A stretch of DNA of 64,000 nt from Nitrospira sp. (GTDB taxonomy: Bacteria; Nitrospirota; Nitrospiria; Nitrospirales; UBA8639). How positions within the stretch are numbered: the stretch's first letter is position 1; the number at the start of each line of letters is the position of its first letter. The translations under genes and the position numbers were made by a program. The notes under the pieces were generated by a model. That model made no database searches. It had not been told where the DNA came from and saw only the letters and a program-made list of their open reading frames with translations. This document shows positions 9,153-18,062 of the stretch, one piece after another. The stretch spans positions 744,001 through 808,000 of the forward strand of contig CP058931.1 in NCBI GenBank assembly GCA_024760505.1, written 5' to 3'.

Positions 9153-9349
9153 AGTGGACCTCGCCGGCTCAGAATGCCTCCCGGGCTTCGCTGAATAGAC
9201 ATCGACCCTTGTTCACTAAATGAATAAGACTGGAAGGGAAACTCATATCGATCGAGGAGAAACGGATGAGACAGGGAATGATGCACCATAGGTAAGTCAA
9301 TGGTATCACTGCATTGCAGAAGGTACAACTCTGACACGGGATACACCAT
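9149..9349 (-). CDS. Possible small ORF coupled to membrane protein
   Basis: 66 codons from ATG 9349, with AAGG close upstream. Its TGA overlaps the start of the next gene as ATGA, the usual arrangement for translational coupling. The protein has no recognisable domain and its composition is unremarkable. It could be real or a chance open frame in the 267-bp gap between the glucan phosphorylase and the membrane protein. Confidence 0.3.
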   Translation of the reverse strand: MVYPVSELYLLQCSDTIDLPMVHHSLSHPFLLDRYEFPFQSYSFSEQGSMSIQRSPGGILSRRGPL

Positions 9350-9415
9350 GACCTTCTTGGCAAAGAGTCAGCCTACCGCACATGAGTCGAAAATTTACAG
9401 AACACGCTGAGAGAT

Positions 9416-11569
9416 TCAGGCCAGTTTTTCGTCTCGTGTCTTCCCTGCCTCCGAAAACAACGGCGTATAGGCACGCTTCACGTATTCTTTGAGCATGCGA
9501 CGGGCGCTAAACCGTGGAGCCGATGTCCGAATGGAATTTTTGACCACAGTGCACCACCCATGCGGAACGCCATCAACACCACGGTCGTAATACAACGGAA
9601 TCACCTCGTTTTCAAGTGTGGTGTAGAGGCCAACCATATCCAGGTCATCCTGGGCCCAATCGCCAAGTGGCTCTTCAGGTAGAGGCACTGCCCAGCCATT
9701 GTTTCCATCATAGCCTTCTTTCCACCACCCATCTAACACGCTCAAATTGGGCACGCCATTTAAGGCGGCTTTCTGGCCGCTTGTCCCGCTCGCCTCTAAT
9801 GGCGGGCGAGGATTATTGAGCCATACATCGACCCCTTGCACCAAAAATTTGGCCACATGCATATCGTAATCTTCGACAAAGACAATATGGCCACCTAGAT
9901 GATGCGCTTTGGCAAATTGATAAATACGATGGATAAGTTCGCGCCCAGCCTGATCGGCAGGATGCGATTTTCCGGCAAAAACAATTTGAACAGGCCGCCA
10001 CGGATTTAACAGAATCTGTTTCAGCCGCTCCAGGTCTGAAAACAACAGCGTGGCCCGTTTGTAAGTCGCAAACCGTCGCGCAAATCCCAGAGTCAACGTA
10101 TGCGGCTCAAGAAACGCCCCGCTCGCCAACACCTGGATAGGCTCCATCGTCCCATCCATCCATCCCATCCGGGCGCGCTGCCGGATAAAGCTCATCAGCT
10201 TTCGTTTCAGAAATTTCCGGACCTCCCATATTTCCTCATCCGGCACCTCTTGCATGCGCTGCCACATGCTCGAATCATCACACCGTTCACGCCAATCCGA
10301 GCCAAGATATTTTTGATACAACACATCCATTTCCTGGGCAATCCACGTGGGGACATGCACCCCATTGGTGACGCTATGAATAGGCACCTCCTGCAGCGGT
10401 CGTTCCGGCCACAAAATGTGAAACATTTTTTTTGAAACCTGTTCGTGTTCCTTGCTCACGCCATTAATGAACGAGGCCAGGCGGATAGGCAATGTCGTCA
10501 TATGGAATTGATCCGCTGATAATTCCGGATGACGCCCCAACGCCATAAAATCTTCCTGCGTGAGCCCTACTTCCTCCCACCACCATTGACAATGCTCACG
10601 GATAAGGTCTCCTGAAAAGACATCATGACCGGCCGGGACGGGCGTATGAGTTGTAAAAACGGTACTCCGGCGAATCTGATCGGCCGCCTCCGACAGGGAC
10701 AGCCCTTGTTGAAGGTGTTCCCGCATCCGTTCGACCAGAAAAAAGGCCGGATGTCCCTCATTGGCATGCCACACATCGGGATCACGCCCCACCGCACGAA
10801 GGGCCCGTACACCGCCGATGCCCAACAGCAACTCCTGACAAAGCCGTGTGCGATGATCTCCTCCATAGAGCCGGGCAGTCAGATGACGATCTTCTGGTGA
10901 ATTTTCCGGTGTATCGGTATCCAAGAGATACAACGAAACCCGGCCCACTTGGATCTGCCAGACCACACATGCGACCATTCGGGAACCCAATTGGACTTGA
11001 ACCTTTGCCAAATCCCCGGCCGGTGTCCGTGCCAACTCAATCGGCATCATCATCGGGTCGACGGAATCATACACGGCTTCCTGCCAACCGTTGGTATCCA
11101 CGACCTGACGAAAATACGCCTGGCTATACATAAATCCGACAGCCACCAGGGGCACTCCCAGATCACTGGCTTCTTTGAGATGATCCCCAGCCAGAATCCC
11201 CAATCCCCCGCTATACAGGGGAACGGAACGATGCAAGCCAAACTCTGCCGAAAAATAGGCAATGGTGCGATCCTGCCACTGAGGATACGTTCGCCCAAAC
11301 CAATGGTCCTTGGCCTCCATATAGACATGAAACGCCTTCATGGCCTCGCGATACAGGGAAAGAAACACCACATCTTGTCCGAGAGCCTCCAACCGATCAG
11401 AGGCAATCCTCTGCAACTGCTTAATGGGATCGTGATACGTCAATCGCCAGAGCGTGGGATCAATATAAGAAAAGACGGCCCGGCCTTCAGGAGACCAAGA
11501 CCACCACACATTTTGAGCTAACTCAGAAAGATTACGAAATTCTTCCGTCAACGTACGAGTTTGATTCAT
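9416..11569 (-). CDS. glgP: Alpha-glucan phosphorylase (GT35)
   Basis: 717 residues, the shorter archaeal/bacterial GlgP type. It phosphorolyses alpha-1,4-glucan to glucose 1-phosphate. Visible marks: N-V-W-W-S-W near the N-terminus, Y-F-S-A-E-F-G-L-H-R-S-V-P-L-Y-S-G-G-L-G-I-L-A-G-D-H (split across residues about 95-125), H-A-N-E-G-H-P-A-F and the PLP-binding segment SGTSGQKAALNG near residue 600, whose Lys should form the Schiff base. No other glycogen gene is adjacent. The ATG at 11569 begins MNQTRTLTEEF, as in the family. Gene order puts a conserved unknown 118 bp upstream. Confidence 0.93.
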   Translation of the reverse strand: MNQTRTLTEEFRNLSELAQNVWWSWSPEGRAVFSYIDPTLWRLTYHDPIKQLQRIASDRLEALGQDVVFLSLYREAMKAFHVYMEAKDHWFGRTYPQWQDRTIAYFSAEFGLHRSVPLYSGGLGILAGDHLKEASDLGVPLVAVGFMYSQAYFRQVVDTNGWQEAVYDSVDPMMMPIELARTPAGDLAKVQVQLGSRMVACVVWQIQVGRVSLYLLDTDTPENSPEDRHLTARLYGGDHRTRLCQELLLGIGGVRALRAVGRDPDVWHANEGHPAFFLVERMREHLQQGLSLSEAADQIRRSTVFTTHTPVPAGHDVFSGDLIREHCQWWWEEVGLTQEDFMALGRHPELSADQFHMTTLPIRLASFINGVSKEHEQVSKKMFHILWPERPLQEVPIHSVTNGVHVPTWIAQEMDVLYQKYLGSDWRERCDDSSMWQRMQEVPDEEIWEVRKFLKRKLMSFIRQRARMGWMDGTMEPIQVLASGAFLEPHTLTLGFARRFATYKRATLLFSDLERLKQILLNPWRPVQIVFAGKSHPADQAGRELIHRIYQFAKAHHLGGHIVFVEDYDMHVAKFLVQGVDVWLNNPRPPLEASGTSGQKAALNGVPNLSVLDGWWKEGYDGNNGWAVPLPEEPLGDWAQDDLDMVGLYTTLENEVIPLYYDRGVDGVPHGWCTVVKNSIRTSAPRFSARRMLKEYVKRAYTPLFSEAGKTRDEKLA

Positions 11570-11687
11570 AGGATATACTCACAAAAAGATGGCATCATCC
11601 AATGGTGAACAGTGAAGGATCTTCACCAAACATGGACACATGTTGAAGTGGTCAAAGGGAACACGCAGAAGAGTCAGTTAGAGAGGG

Positions 11688-12584
11688 TTAGGCATTCCCA
11701 ACAGGCTGATTTGGATTCGTCCCCGATTGCGCCAACGAAGCCACAACCGCAAACCGCTCGCCCACAATCCGGGTCGCCCGGTTCATGTGCTTGGCCAATT
11801 CCTTGGCTTCATCAGGGGGAAGGTCTCGGCGAAACTGTGGATGAAGCCCCCACCAGGATTCGACTTCCTCCCCCTGTGCGCGAGACACCACGCTAATCAA
11901 TTTGATCAGGTTTTTCCCCGCTGTCTCCGGGCCACCTGATTGGGTCGAAGAGCTGCCTTTTTCAGCAGCCCCTGACGAACCGGACTTTTCCGCCACGGAT
12001 TGAGCCGCAGCCGTTGCCGGTTGGGCTTTGGGTTTAGTCGCATCTTCAAATAGGCTTTTGAGGGCCGGAACGACCGCGCTTCCACACAAAAATGCCGCAG
12101 CAGTAATTTCCTGCTTGCCCGGGGCTCCGGCTTTAGAGGCAATGCGTTCCGAAAAAAACTGGAAATATTGATCCCGCTCTTTGGTTTGGTCTGTGACCAC
12201 AAACTTAAATTTTTCATAGGTTTTTCGACTATCCGCCACCACCTGGCCAACGGACAGCGTCACTTCCATGTCATCGACTTCACTTGAACTCAATGAGGGG
12301 GCCAGGACAGTTTTTAATTGATGGGCCACGGAATCTTCCAAACTATTCATAAAATCTTTTTGGCCCTGAATCGGGATATAAAATCCAGACAGGCGATCCA
12401 CCAGATTAAACAGCATACGCAGGAATTCCAAATAAATTTCCCATTCCTGCTTCCGCTGCAACTTCATGGCCAGCTGTTGATCAGACCGTTTGATCAAGCC
12501 GACCGATTCCCGGGCCACACTCATCATGGTATGAGCAAGATCCTTCAGCACACTCTCGTAATTTTCAGTAGATTGTTTGGCCAT
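11688..12584 (-). CDS. Conserved protein of unknown function
   Basis: 298 residues from ATG 12584, chosen because GGAG lies 6 bp upstream; a TTG two codons earlier is weaker. The protein is helical and soluble with no signal peptide. Residues about 175-230 form a low-complexity Ala/Ser/Gly/Gln-rich linker separating an N-terminal helical domain (1-170) from a short C-terminal helical domain with L-I-S-V-V-S-R-A-Q-G-E-E and P-P-D-E-A-K-E-L-A-K-H-M-N-R-A-T-R-I. No family was recognised. It precedes glgP on the same strand. Confidence 0.75.
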   Translation of the reverse strand: MAKQSTENYESVLKDLAHTMMSVARESVGLIKRSDQQLAMKLQRKQEWEIYLEFLRMLFNLVDRLSGFYIPIQGQKDFMNSLEDSVAHQLKTVLAPSLSSSEVDDMEVTLSVGQVVADSRKTYEKFKFVVTDQTKERDQYFQFFSERIASKAGAPGKQEITAAAFLCGSAVVPALKSLFEDATKPKAQPATAAAQSVAEKSGSSGAAEKGSSSTQSGGPETAGKNLIKLISVVSRAQGEEVESWWGLHPQFRRDLPPDEAKELAKHMNRATRIVGERFAVVASLAQSGTNPNQPVGNA

Positions 12585-12949
12585 TTTCAACTCCGTAATT
12601 GGCTAAAGTATAACCGAGGGCTCGTGACCTGTCCAAGCCTATTATGGAAGTGTTGAAAAAAGCCGCCAGTGGCGTTCTCGCCACTTGGCCGTGCTCACGT
12701 ACTACTTGTAGGCTCCGCTCGTCCAAATAGCTGCGCCCTTACTGGACGAGCCTTTTTGAACACTCCCCCATTGTTTTCATTTGGTTTTGGCCAATCATCT
12801 GCTCGGGAAAAGGGGAACATATTCCAAAATTCAACAGACCGAATATCGCCCGCGTTGCAACCCACCACCACGTATGCTATACACGGCCAAAGGTCTTCGA
12901 AAGACGAAACCCGGGTGCAAATCTCCCGTCAATTCCTGCCCATGGATTC
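12585..12949. other. Divergent intergenic region with palindromic repeat
   Basis: 365 bp between the minus-strand unknown protein and the plus-strand helicase. The first part holds the MITE-like repeat listed separately. The rest shows no gene; promoters for both directions should lie here but no clear consensus stood out. Confidence 0.5.
12649..12764. repeat. MITE-like palindromic repeat, 116 bp
   Basis: The ends are inverted repeats: AGTGTTGAAAAAAG on the left and CTTTTTGAACACT on the right. Inside are two further hairpins: AGTGGCG/CGCCACT and GCTCGTCCA/TGGACGAGC. There is no coding capacity. A degenerate partial copy of the same family lies at about 63311-63415 in opposite orientation. 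Small non-autonomous elements of this shape are scattered through many genomes, and the nested-hairpin structure is clear here. Confidence 0.75.
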
Positions 12950-14962
12950 ATGGATTCCACGTCGCCACCATCTAAAGTCTATGTCCTGAAACGTCCCCTG
13001 GAGGAGTCCACTCCGCCAAAATTATCGCGTAATTACGCGGAAGAATTGAATCCCCAACAACTCGCCGCTGTGGAAGCCGTGCAAGGCCCAGCCCTTGTCA
13101 TCGCCGGGGCGGGAAGCGGGAAAACACGCACGCTCGTGTACCGGGTCGCCAGACTCATCGACCTGGGCATTGTCCCCAGCTCCATTTTACTCCTGACCTT
13201 TACCCGAAAAGCCTCACAGGAAATGCTCAGCCGGGTCGGACTCCTCATCGGACTCCGCGCCCAGCAAGTCGGCGGTGGGACCTTTCATTCGATGGCCAAT
13301 ATCCTCCTGCGGCGATATGGCCACCCCGTCGGACTGGAGCCAGGGTTTACGATACTCGATCGTGGAGATTCCGAAGATCTTTTAAGCCTCCTCCGCGGTC
13401 AATTGGGGCTTAACGACATCGGCAAACGGTTCCCCCGCAAACATACCCTGGCCGAAATATTCGGCAAAACAGCCAACACGCTGGAAAGCCTGGAAGACAT
13501 TGTCATCAACGAATACAGCCACTTCGGGGAGTATCTGGGAGAACTCCAGAAACTCCAGGCCGCCTATGAGGCCGCCAAGCGACAAAGGCAACTGGTCGAT
13601 TACGACGACCTCTTAGTCAAACTCCTTGAACTCCTGGTCATCGACCAACAGGCCCGGGAAACCATTAGTCAAATCTTTCGCTATATTCTGGTGGATGAAT
13701 ACCAAGACACCAATCGCCTCCAAGCCTCACTGGTCCGCAATCTGGCGGCCACCCATGACAATGTCATGGTGGTGGGCGACGATTCCCAATCCATCTATGC
13801 CTTTCGTGGTGCCACCTTCCGCAACATCATGGAATTTCCCGACCTCTTCCCGGGTGCGACCATCTACAAATTGGAGGAAAACTACCGGAGCACGCAACCG
13901 ATTCTCCAACTGGCGAACAAACTCATCGAAGCGGCGCCCGAAAAATACAGCAAAACGCTCTTTACACGGAAAGGAGAGGGACCATTACCTACCGTCGTGG
14001 AGGCGATGGGAGAGAACGCCCAATCGCGATTCATCGCGCAAAAAATTCTGGAATTAAGGGAAGAAGGAATCCCCTTACATGAGATCGCCGTGCTGTTCCG
14101 ATCCAGCTTTCATGCCTTTGACCTCGAATTGGAACTCACCCGGCGTAACCTCCCCTTCATCAAACGAGGCGGGTTCAAATTCATCGAAACCGCTCATGTC
14201 AAAGACCTCATGGCCCATTTGCGGATCATTCACAATCCTTTGGACACCGTCAGCTGGAACCGGCTCCTCTTGCTCCTCGAAGGGGTCGGCCCCAAAAAAG
14301 CCAAAGATCTGATCGCGTCAATCCTCCAGGCCCATGGCCAGTATGAGATCTTGAAACACAGCACCGGCCGCTCCGCCTCCGGGCTACGTCACCTGGCCGC
14401 CACACTGGACCAATTAACGGAAAATCCCCTCACCCCTGCCGTACTGCTCGGGGAAATGATGGAATACTATGTCCCTCTCCTCAAAGATCAGTATGACGAT
14501 TACCCAAAACGGATTCGGGACCTGGAACATTTATCCGTCATGGCGGAACGATACGAAAGTCTCAACGACTTCCTGGCCGATCTCACGCTTGAGCCCCCGA
14601 ATGAAAGTGTGGTGGACGTCGAAGCCCCCGATCGTGACGACGAGCGGCTGATTCTTTCCACCATTCACTCGGCCAAGGGATTAGAATGGCAATGCGTCTT
14701 TGTCATCTGGCTGGTGGACGGACGGTTTCCCTCAGCCTACTCCTTCATGGGCCCCGAAGAACTGGAAGAAGAGCGCCGACTGCTCTACGTCGCGGTCACC
14801 AGAGCCAAACATCACCTCTTCCTCACCTACCCCATCAATGTGTACGATAAAATGACAGGGTCGGTCCTCACGAAACCCTCACGGTATCTGGATCACATCC
14901 CGCCATCCTATTTCGACACCTGGAGTTTAGTTGAAGAAGATCAAACCTATTCCTGGAGGTAA
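12950..14962 (+). CDS. UvrD/Rep-family ATP-dependent DNA helicase
   Basis: 670 residues, superfamily I 3'-5' DNA helicase. All motifs are visible: Q-motif-like LNPQQLAAV, Walker A GAGSGKTRTL (about 53-62), motif II VDEYQDTN, motif III GDDSQSIYAFRGA, motif IV LEENYRS, motif V TIHSAKGLEW and motif VI RRLLYVAVTRAK. At 670 residues it is slightly shorter than UvrD/PcrA and lacks their C-terminal extension. It could be PcrA, Rep or a paralogue. It is expected to act in repair or replication restart. The TAA stop overlaps the Shine-Dalgarno of the next gene. Confidence 0.92.
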   Translation: MDSTSPPSKVYVLKRPLEESTPPKLSRNYAEELNPQQLAAVEAVQGPALVIAGAGSGKTRTLVYRVARLIDLGIVPSSILLLTFTRKASQEMLSRVGLLIGLRAQQVGGGTFHSMANILLRRYGHPVGLEPGFTILDRGDSEDLLSLLRGQLGLNDIGKRFPRKHTLAEIFGKTANTLESLEDIVINEYSHFGEYLGELQKLQAAYEAAKRQRQLVDYDDLLVKLLELLVIDQQARETISQIFRYILVDEYQDTNRLQASLVRNLAATHDNVMVVGDDSQSIYAFRGATFRNIMEFPDLFPGATIYKLEENYRSTQPILQLANKLIEAAPEKYSKTLFTRKGEGPLPTVVEAMGENAQSRFIAQKILELREEGIPLHEIAVLFRSSFHAFDLELELTRRNLPFIKRGGFKFIETAHVKDLMAHLRIIHNPLDTVSWNRLLLLLEGVGPKKAKDLIASILQAHGQYEILKHSTGRSASGLRHLAATLDQLTENPLTPAVLLGEMMEYYVPLLKDQYDDYPKRIRDLEHLSVMAERYESLNDFLADLTLEPPNESVVDVEAPDRDDERLILSTIHSAKGLEWQCVFVIWLVDGRFPSAYSFMGPEELEEERRLLYVAVTRAKHHLFLTYPINVYDKMTGSVLTKPSRYLDHIPPSYFDTWSLVEEDQTYSWR

Positions 14963-14966
14963 GACA

Positions 14967-15872
14967 GTGTCATATTTCGGTCGGATGGGCCTGGCCATTC
15001 TGGTCAGCCTGATAAGTGTGAACATGCCAAGCCAAGCCTGGTCTGCTGAGGACACCACCTCAAGTCGTCCCAACCCCCGTCATCCCTGGCCCGCCCTCCT
15101 TCAGCAAGCCGACACCCTGGGGCTGCCAACGGGGTTCCTCAAACACATCGACCCCAAATTTGTCACCGTACACTTTGAAGACCTCCGCACGTACGCCGCA
15201 GAATACCATCCACACGATCACACCATGATTCTCAACCTGCGGCTGTCCTTCAATGAAGCGGGCGGCGCGTTGGCCGATCTGGCACGAATGACCCATCATG
15301 ATGTCGCCCTGCTCTATCATGAACTCCTGCATGCCTATCTGGACTACCTCTACGCCACCGACCATGGACAAGCGCTGACCGCGGAAGACCAGCAGGTATT
15401 GGAGGCCGCCAACAACCAGATGGCCTGTCATTACCGCTTTGTCCGGATCAATCCTATTCGCCAGCTCAAAGGCGCCACCGAACTCCGATTTCTCTCGGAT
15501 CAGGATACGTGGGAAGTCATGAATGAAACCTGGGCGGTCTTTGTTGGCTGGGTGCTATGGACCAAATTGGAACTCTTCCAGGATCACCTGACCACAAAAA
15601 GCTGGACACCGGCACTCATCGAGCAATGGACCCAACGGTTAACGGATGCGGTGAACTCCGGTGAATTATTGGGCTACTACGAACCCGATGATCCGGAGGA
15701 ACGCCAGATCGCCCGTAAACGTTTCATTGCCCCTTCCAATGGCCTCACTCCGCAGGATGTCGAACTATTATTAACCACCGTCCTAGGGGAACCACCCGAA
15801 CTGGTCCAAGCCTCCACCGCGGTCTTTGAACAGTACCAGACCACCATGGAACCGGCTCCCTCTTGCGAATAA
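14967..15872 (+). CDS. Secreted protein with HEXXH motif
   Basis: 301 residues from GTG 14967, chosen because GGAGG sits 6 bp upstream, overlapping the helicase stop; a TTG at 14931 would overlap the helicase. The N-terminus is a signal peptide (about 1-27, ...S-Q-A-W-S-A-E). H118-E-L-L-H122 fits a zinc-metallopeptidase site, followed by A-Y-L-D-Y-L. A downstream N-E-T-W-A-V-F could supply the third ligand Glu, as in gluzincins, but this is speculative. No known family was recognised. Coupled to the helicase by translation signals, though the two products act in different compartments. Confidence 0.75.
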   Translation: MSYFGRMGLAILVSLISVNMPSQAWSAEDTTSSRPNPRHPWPALLQQADTLGLPTGFLKHIDPKFVTVHFEDLRTYAAEYHPHDHTMILNLRLSFNEAGGALADLARMTHHDVALLYHELLHAYLDYLYATDHGQALTAEDQQVLEAANNQMACHYRFVRINPIRQLKGATELRFLSDQDTWEVMNETWAVFVGWVLWTKLELFQDHLTTKSWTPALIEQWTQRLTDAVNSGELLGYYEPDDPEERQIARKRFIAPSNGLTPQDVELLLTTVLGEPPELVQASTAVFEQYQTTMEPAPSCE

Positions 15873-16021
15873 ATTGAGGGCCTCCGGCAGGTAGACATCA
15901 CCTAAACATCCATGCTAGCTTCAGAACTTTTCCGGGGCGGTTGTCCTCTGTTTTTCCTCTCGCATGGCGGAGAGGCCACAAGAACTAGAGGCCGGATGTA
16001 ATCGCACATGAACACAATCTT

Positions 16022-16097
16022 GCGCCTGTAGCTCAGTGGATAGAGCACTTGCCTCCGGAGCAAGGGGCCACAGGTTCAAATCCTGTCAGGCGCACCA
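16022..16097 (+). tRNA. tRNA-Arg (anticodon CCG)
   Basis: 76 nt with encoded CCA. Acceptor GCGCCTG pairs with CAGGCGC, the anticodon arm is CTTGC-CTCCGGA-GCAAG giving CCG, and the T arm is ACAGG-TTCAAAT-CCTGT. All arms pair fully. Confidence 0.97.
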
Positions 16098-16120
16098 TGC
16101 ACATGTATATTTCGCAAGTT

Positions 16121-16152
16121 CCCCTCCTTTGTAAGGAGGGGCTAGGGGAGGT
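16121..16152. repeat. REP-like palindrome between two tRNAs
   Basis: CCCCTCCTT and AAGGAGGGG form a 9-bp hairpin with a 3-nt loop, followed by CTAGGGGAGGT. Short CCCCTCC-type palindromes of this shape are common dispersed repeats in bacteria. It sits between the tRNA-Arg and tRNA-Lys genes. Confidence 0.5.
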
Positions 16153-16225
16153 AGAATTTTCCGATATCCAGCAGTGGTTCTGGAAAAACCGTAAATATTT
16201 TCATAAAATATCCTGCATCTCGGTG

Positions 16226-16301
<76 letters not shown>

Positions 16302-17020
16302 TATTTATCCCAACATCCAGACCTACACCAATCCAATACGAAACCACATTACTCTTGGAAGAGCGCTGGAAATAAAAGAGCGCCACCCAATTTCTCCACA
16401 TCCTTCTCGCCACAACCTTTCTTATTCATCTAGTCTCTTGAATTCCCATTCCTCAGGTATCGGCACTCGATCATGTTCGTTACCTGGTGGAGGCCATGTG
16501 ACTTTCCTAGACGCATTGGTCGACACGAAGTCTCGTTGGACTCCAAGACCCATGCAGTATTTCAAGACCCCATGATCCTCACTCTCAAGAAGCTAGAGAT
16601 TTTCCCTTCGGGAGTTTCCGCTGGGATCCAAAGCCTTCACATCCGATAGTGTGAGGTCCTCAAGAAATTTCCTACCAAAGATCAAGAATAGGATAAATTG
16701 TCCTCGAAATGCCGACATAAGATTTCTCTCGATAACTTCGAAGTCCCTTTACCTCTTCAGGGGAGAAATACATCTCTGCTCTCCCCTTCATCCAATTAGA
16801 CCATTTCACCATTCATAGCTGGCAGACGAGGTATGCCTGCTCAGCAGAATTAACTCAATTCATGGAAAACATCAGATCAGAATTATTGAGTGTCCTTCTA
16901 AAACACGCTTCTATAGCGGGAAACCAAACCATTTTTTTGTAAGGTTGAAAGAGTGTGGTCAATCATTTATCCTTTTTTTTCTTCCAAAATAATTATTCTA
17001 ATGAGGTAAAGGAGGTAATT
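16302..17020. other. Non-coding stretch after tRNA-Lys
   Basis: About 720 bp with no convincing gene. The sequence has multiple stops in all frames and shows no repeat or RNA motif I can name. It is the left end of the region bounded by tRNA-Lys copies and may hold decayed coding sequence. Confidence 0.4.
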
Positions 17021-17698
17021 TTGACACGACAAAACCACAAATTTATCCTGCTTACAGTCCTCTCTGCATTCTTTGCGTCTTGCTCGCTTATTGAACGCCT
17101 TGATTTTGGACCTACGAACACCGGATTTTTTTCTGCGGATGATCTCCCTTCCTATCGGAACAACTACCAGCGGATATCCAGCTATCAATTCAACCCCGGG
17201 TATGGTGAATTTCACATGGGTCGCGGTCGCGTGAAGATGACCGGCATGTATTCGCTCCAAGATTCAACGACTGCGGGTTTGACTCAACTGGGCCAGATCG
17301 ATTTGGTCATCGACTTTAGCGACAGGGATGAACCCAGGCCAGGTACGGTCGAAGTTCCGATTGTCGAGGGCCAAATTAGCCGAGTGACTAATTTGGTGGG
17401 ACCGAGGAGTCCCGAGGTCGGAATCGGGTGGGAAGGAACCTTACCGATCACCGGATCCGTGTCGCTTACCGAACCTGTTGGTCCACGTAATCCCCCGCAA
17501 CTGATCACGTTTGAGGCCAAAGGAACCCTTCGGTCGATATCCGCTGATGGTGGGGACGGTTCTGCACGGCTGGTCGAGTTGTCCTTTTCGGGAACCTTTG
17601 TGAAAGAGGTAGAATTTGGGAGCTTTCCACTTTTGGCTGTGGGAAAAATTGATTCGACAAGCGGGGAATCGGATTTCTATCTGGAGGAGGTGCGGTAA
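17021..17698 (+). CDS. Putative lipoprotein, unknown function
   Basis: 225 residues from TTG 17021, chosen because AAAGGAGGT ends 4 bp upstream; an ATG-less extension to 16955 lacks a ribosome site. A lipoprotein signal ends F-F-A-S-C (Cys about residue 22). The mature part is beta-rich, with D-R-D-E-P-R-P-G-T-V-E-V-P-I-V-E-G-Q and T-F-E-A-K-G-T-L-R-S, and has no recognised domain. The gene lies alone between the intact tRNA-Lys and its nearest degenerate copy, so it may be cargo of the smallest inserted segment. Confidence 0.65.
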   Translation: MTRQNHKFILLTVLSAFFASCSLIERLDFGPTNTGFFSADDLPSYRNNYQRISSYQFNPGYGEFHMGRGRVKMTGMYSLQDSTTAGLTQLGQIDLVIDFSDRDEPRPGTVEVPIVEGQISRVTNLVGPRSPEVGIGWEGTLPITGSVSLTEPVGPRNPPQLITFEAKGTLRSISADGGDGSARLVELSFSGTFVKEVEFGSFPLLAVGKIDSTSGESDFYLEEVR

Positions 17699-17743
17699 GG
17701 AGATCGCAGCCGGTGGATTTTTTCAACCTTCTCCCTCACAGTG

Positions 17744-17816
<73 letters not shown>

Positions 17817-18062
17817 CAATTTAAATCAACGACTCAGGTCATCCACTCCAACACCACGTTCGTGGCAAAGTCTGTGTTAAACCTGTTTATCATAAAACCT
17901 GTTTTAGATCGGTTTCTGGAAATCGGGCGAGCACGTTCCTCCGTATTCACCGGCAGTCCTTGAGTTGTTTGACCCCAGGGGATCAGACAAGACTTTGACC
18001 ACTTACGCTTGTGGTAATACAAGCTAGAGTCAACCAATCTGGGACCGATGACGACTGATGAG

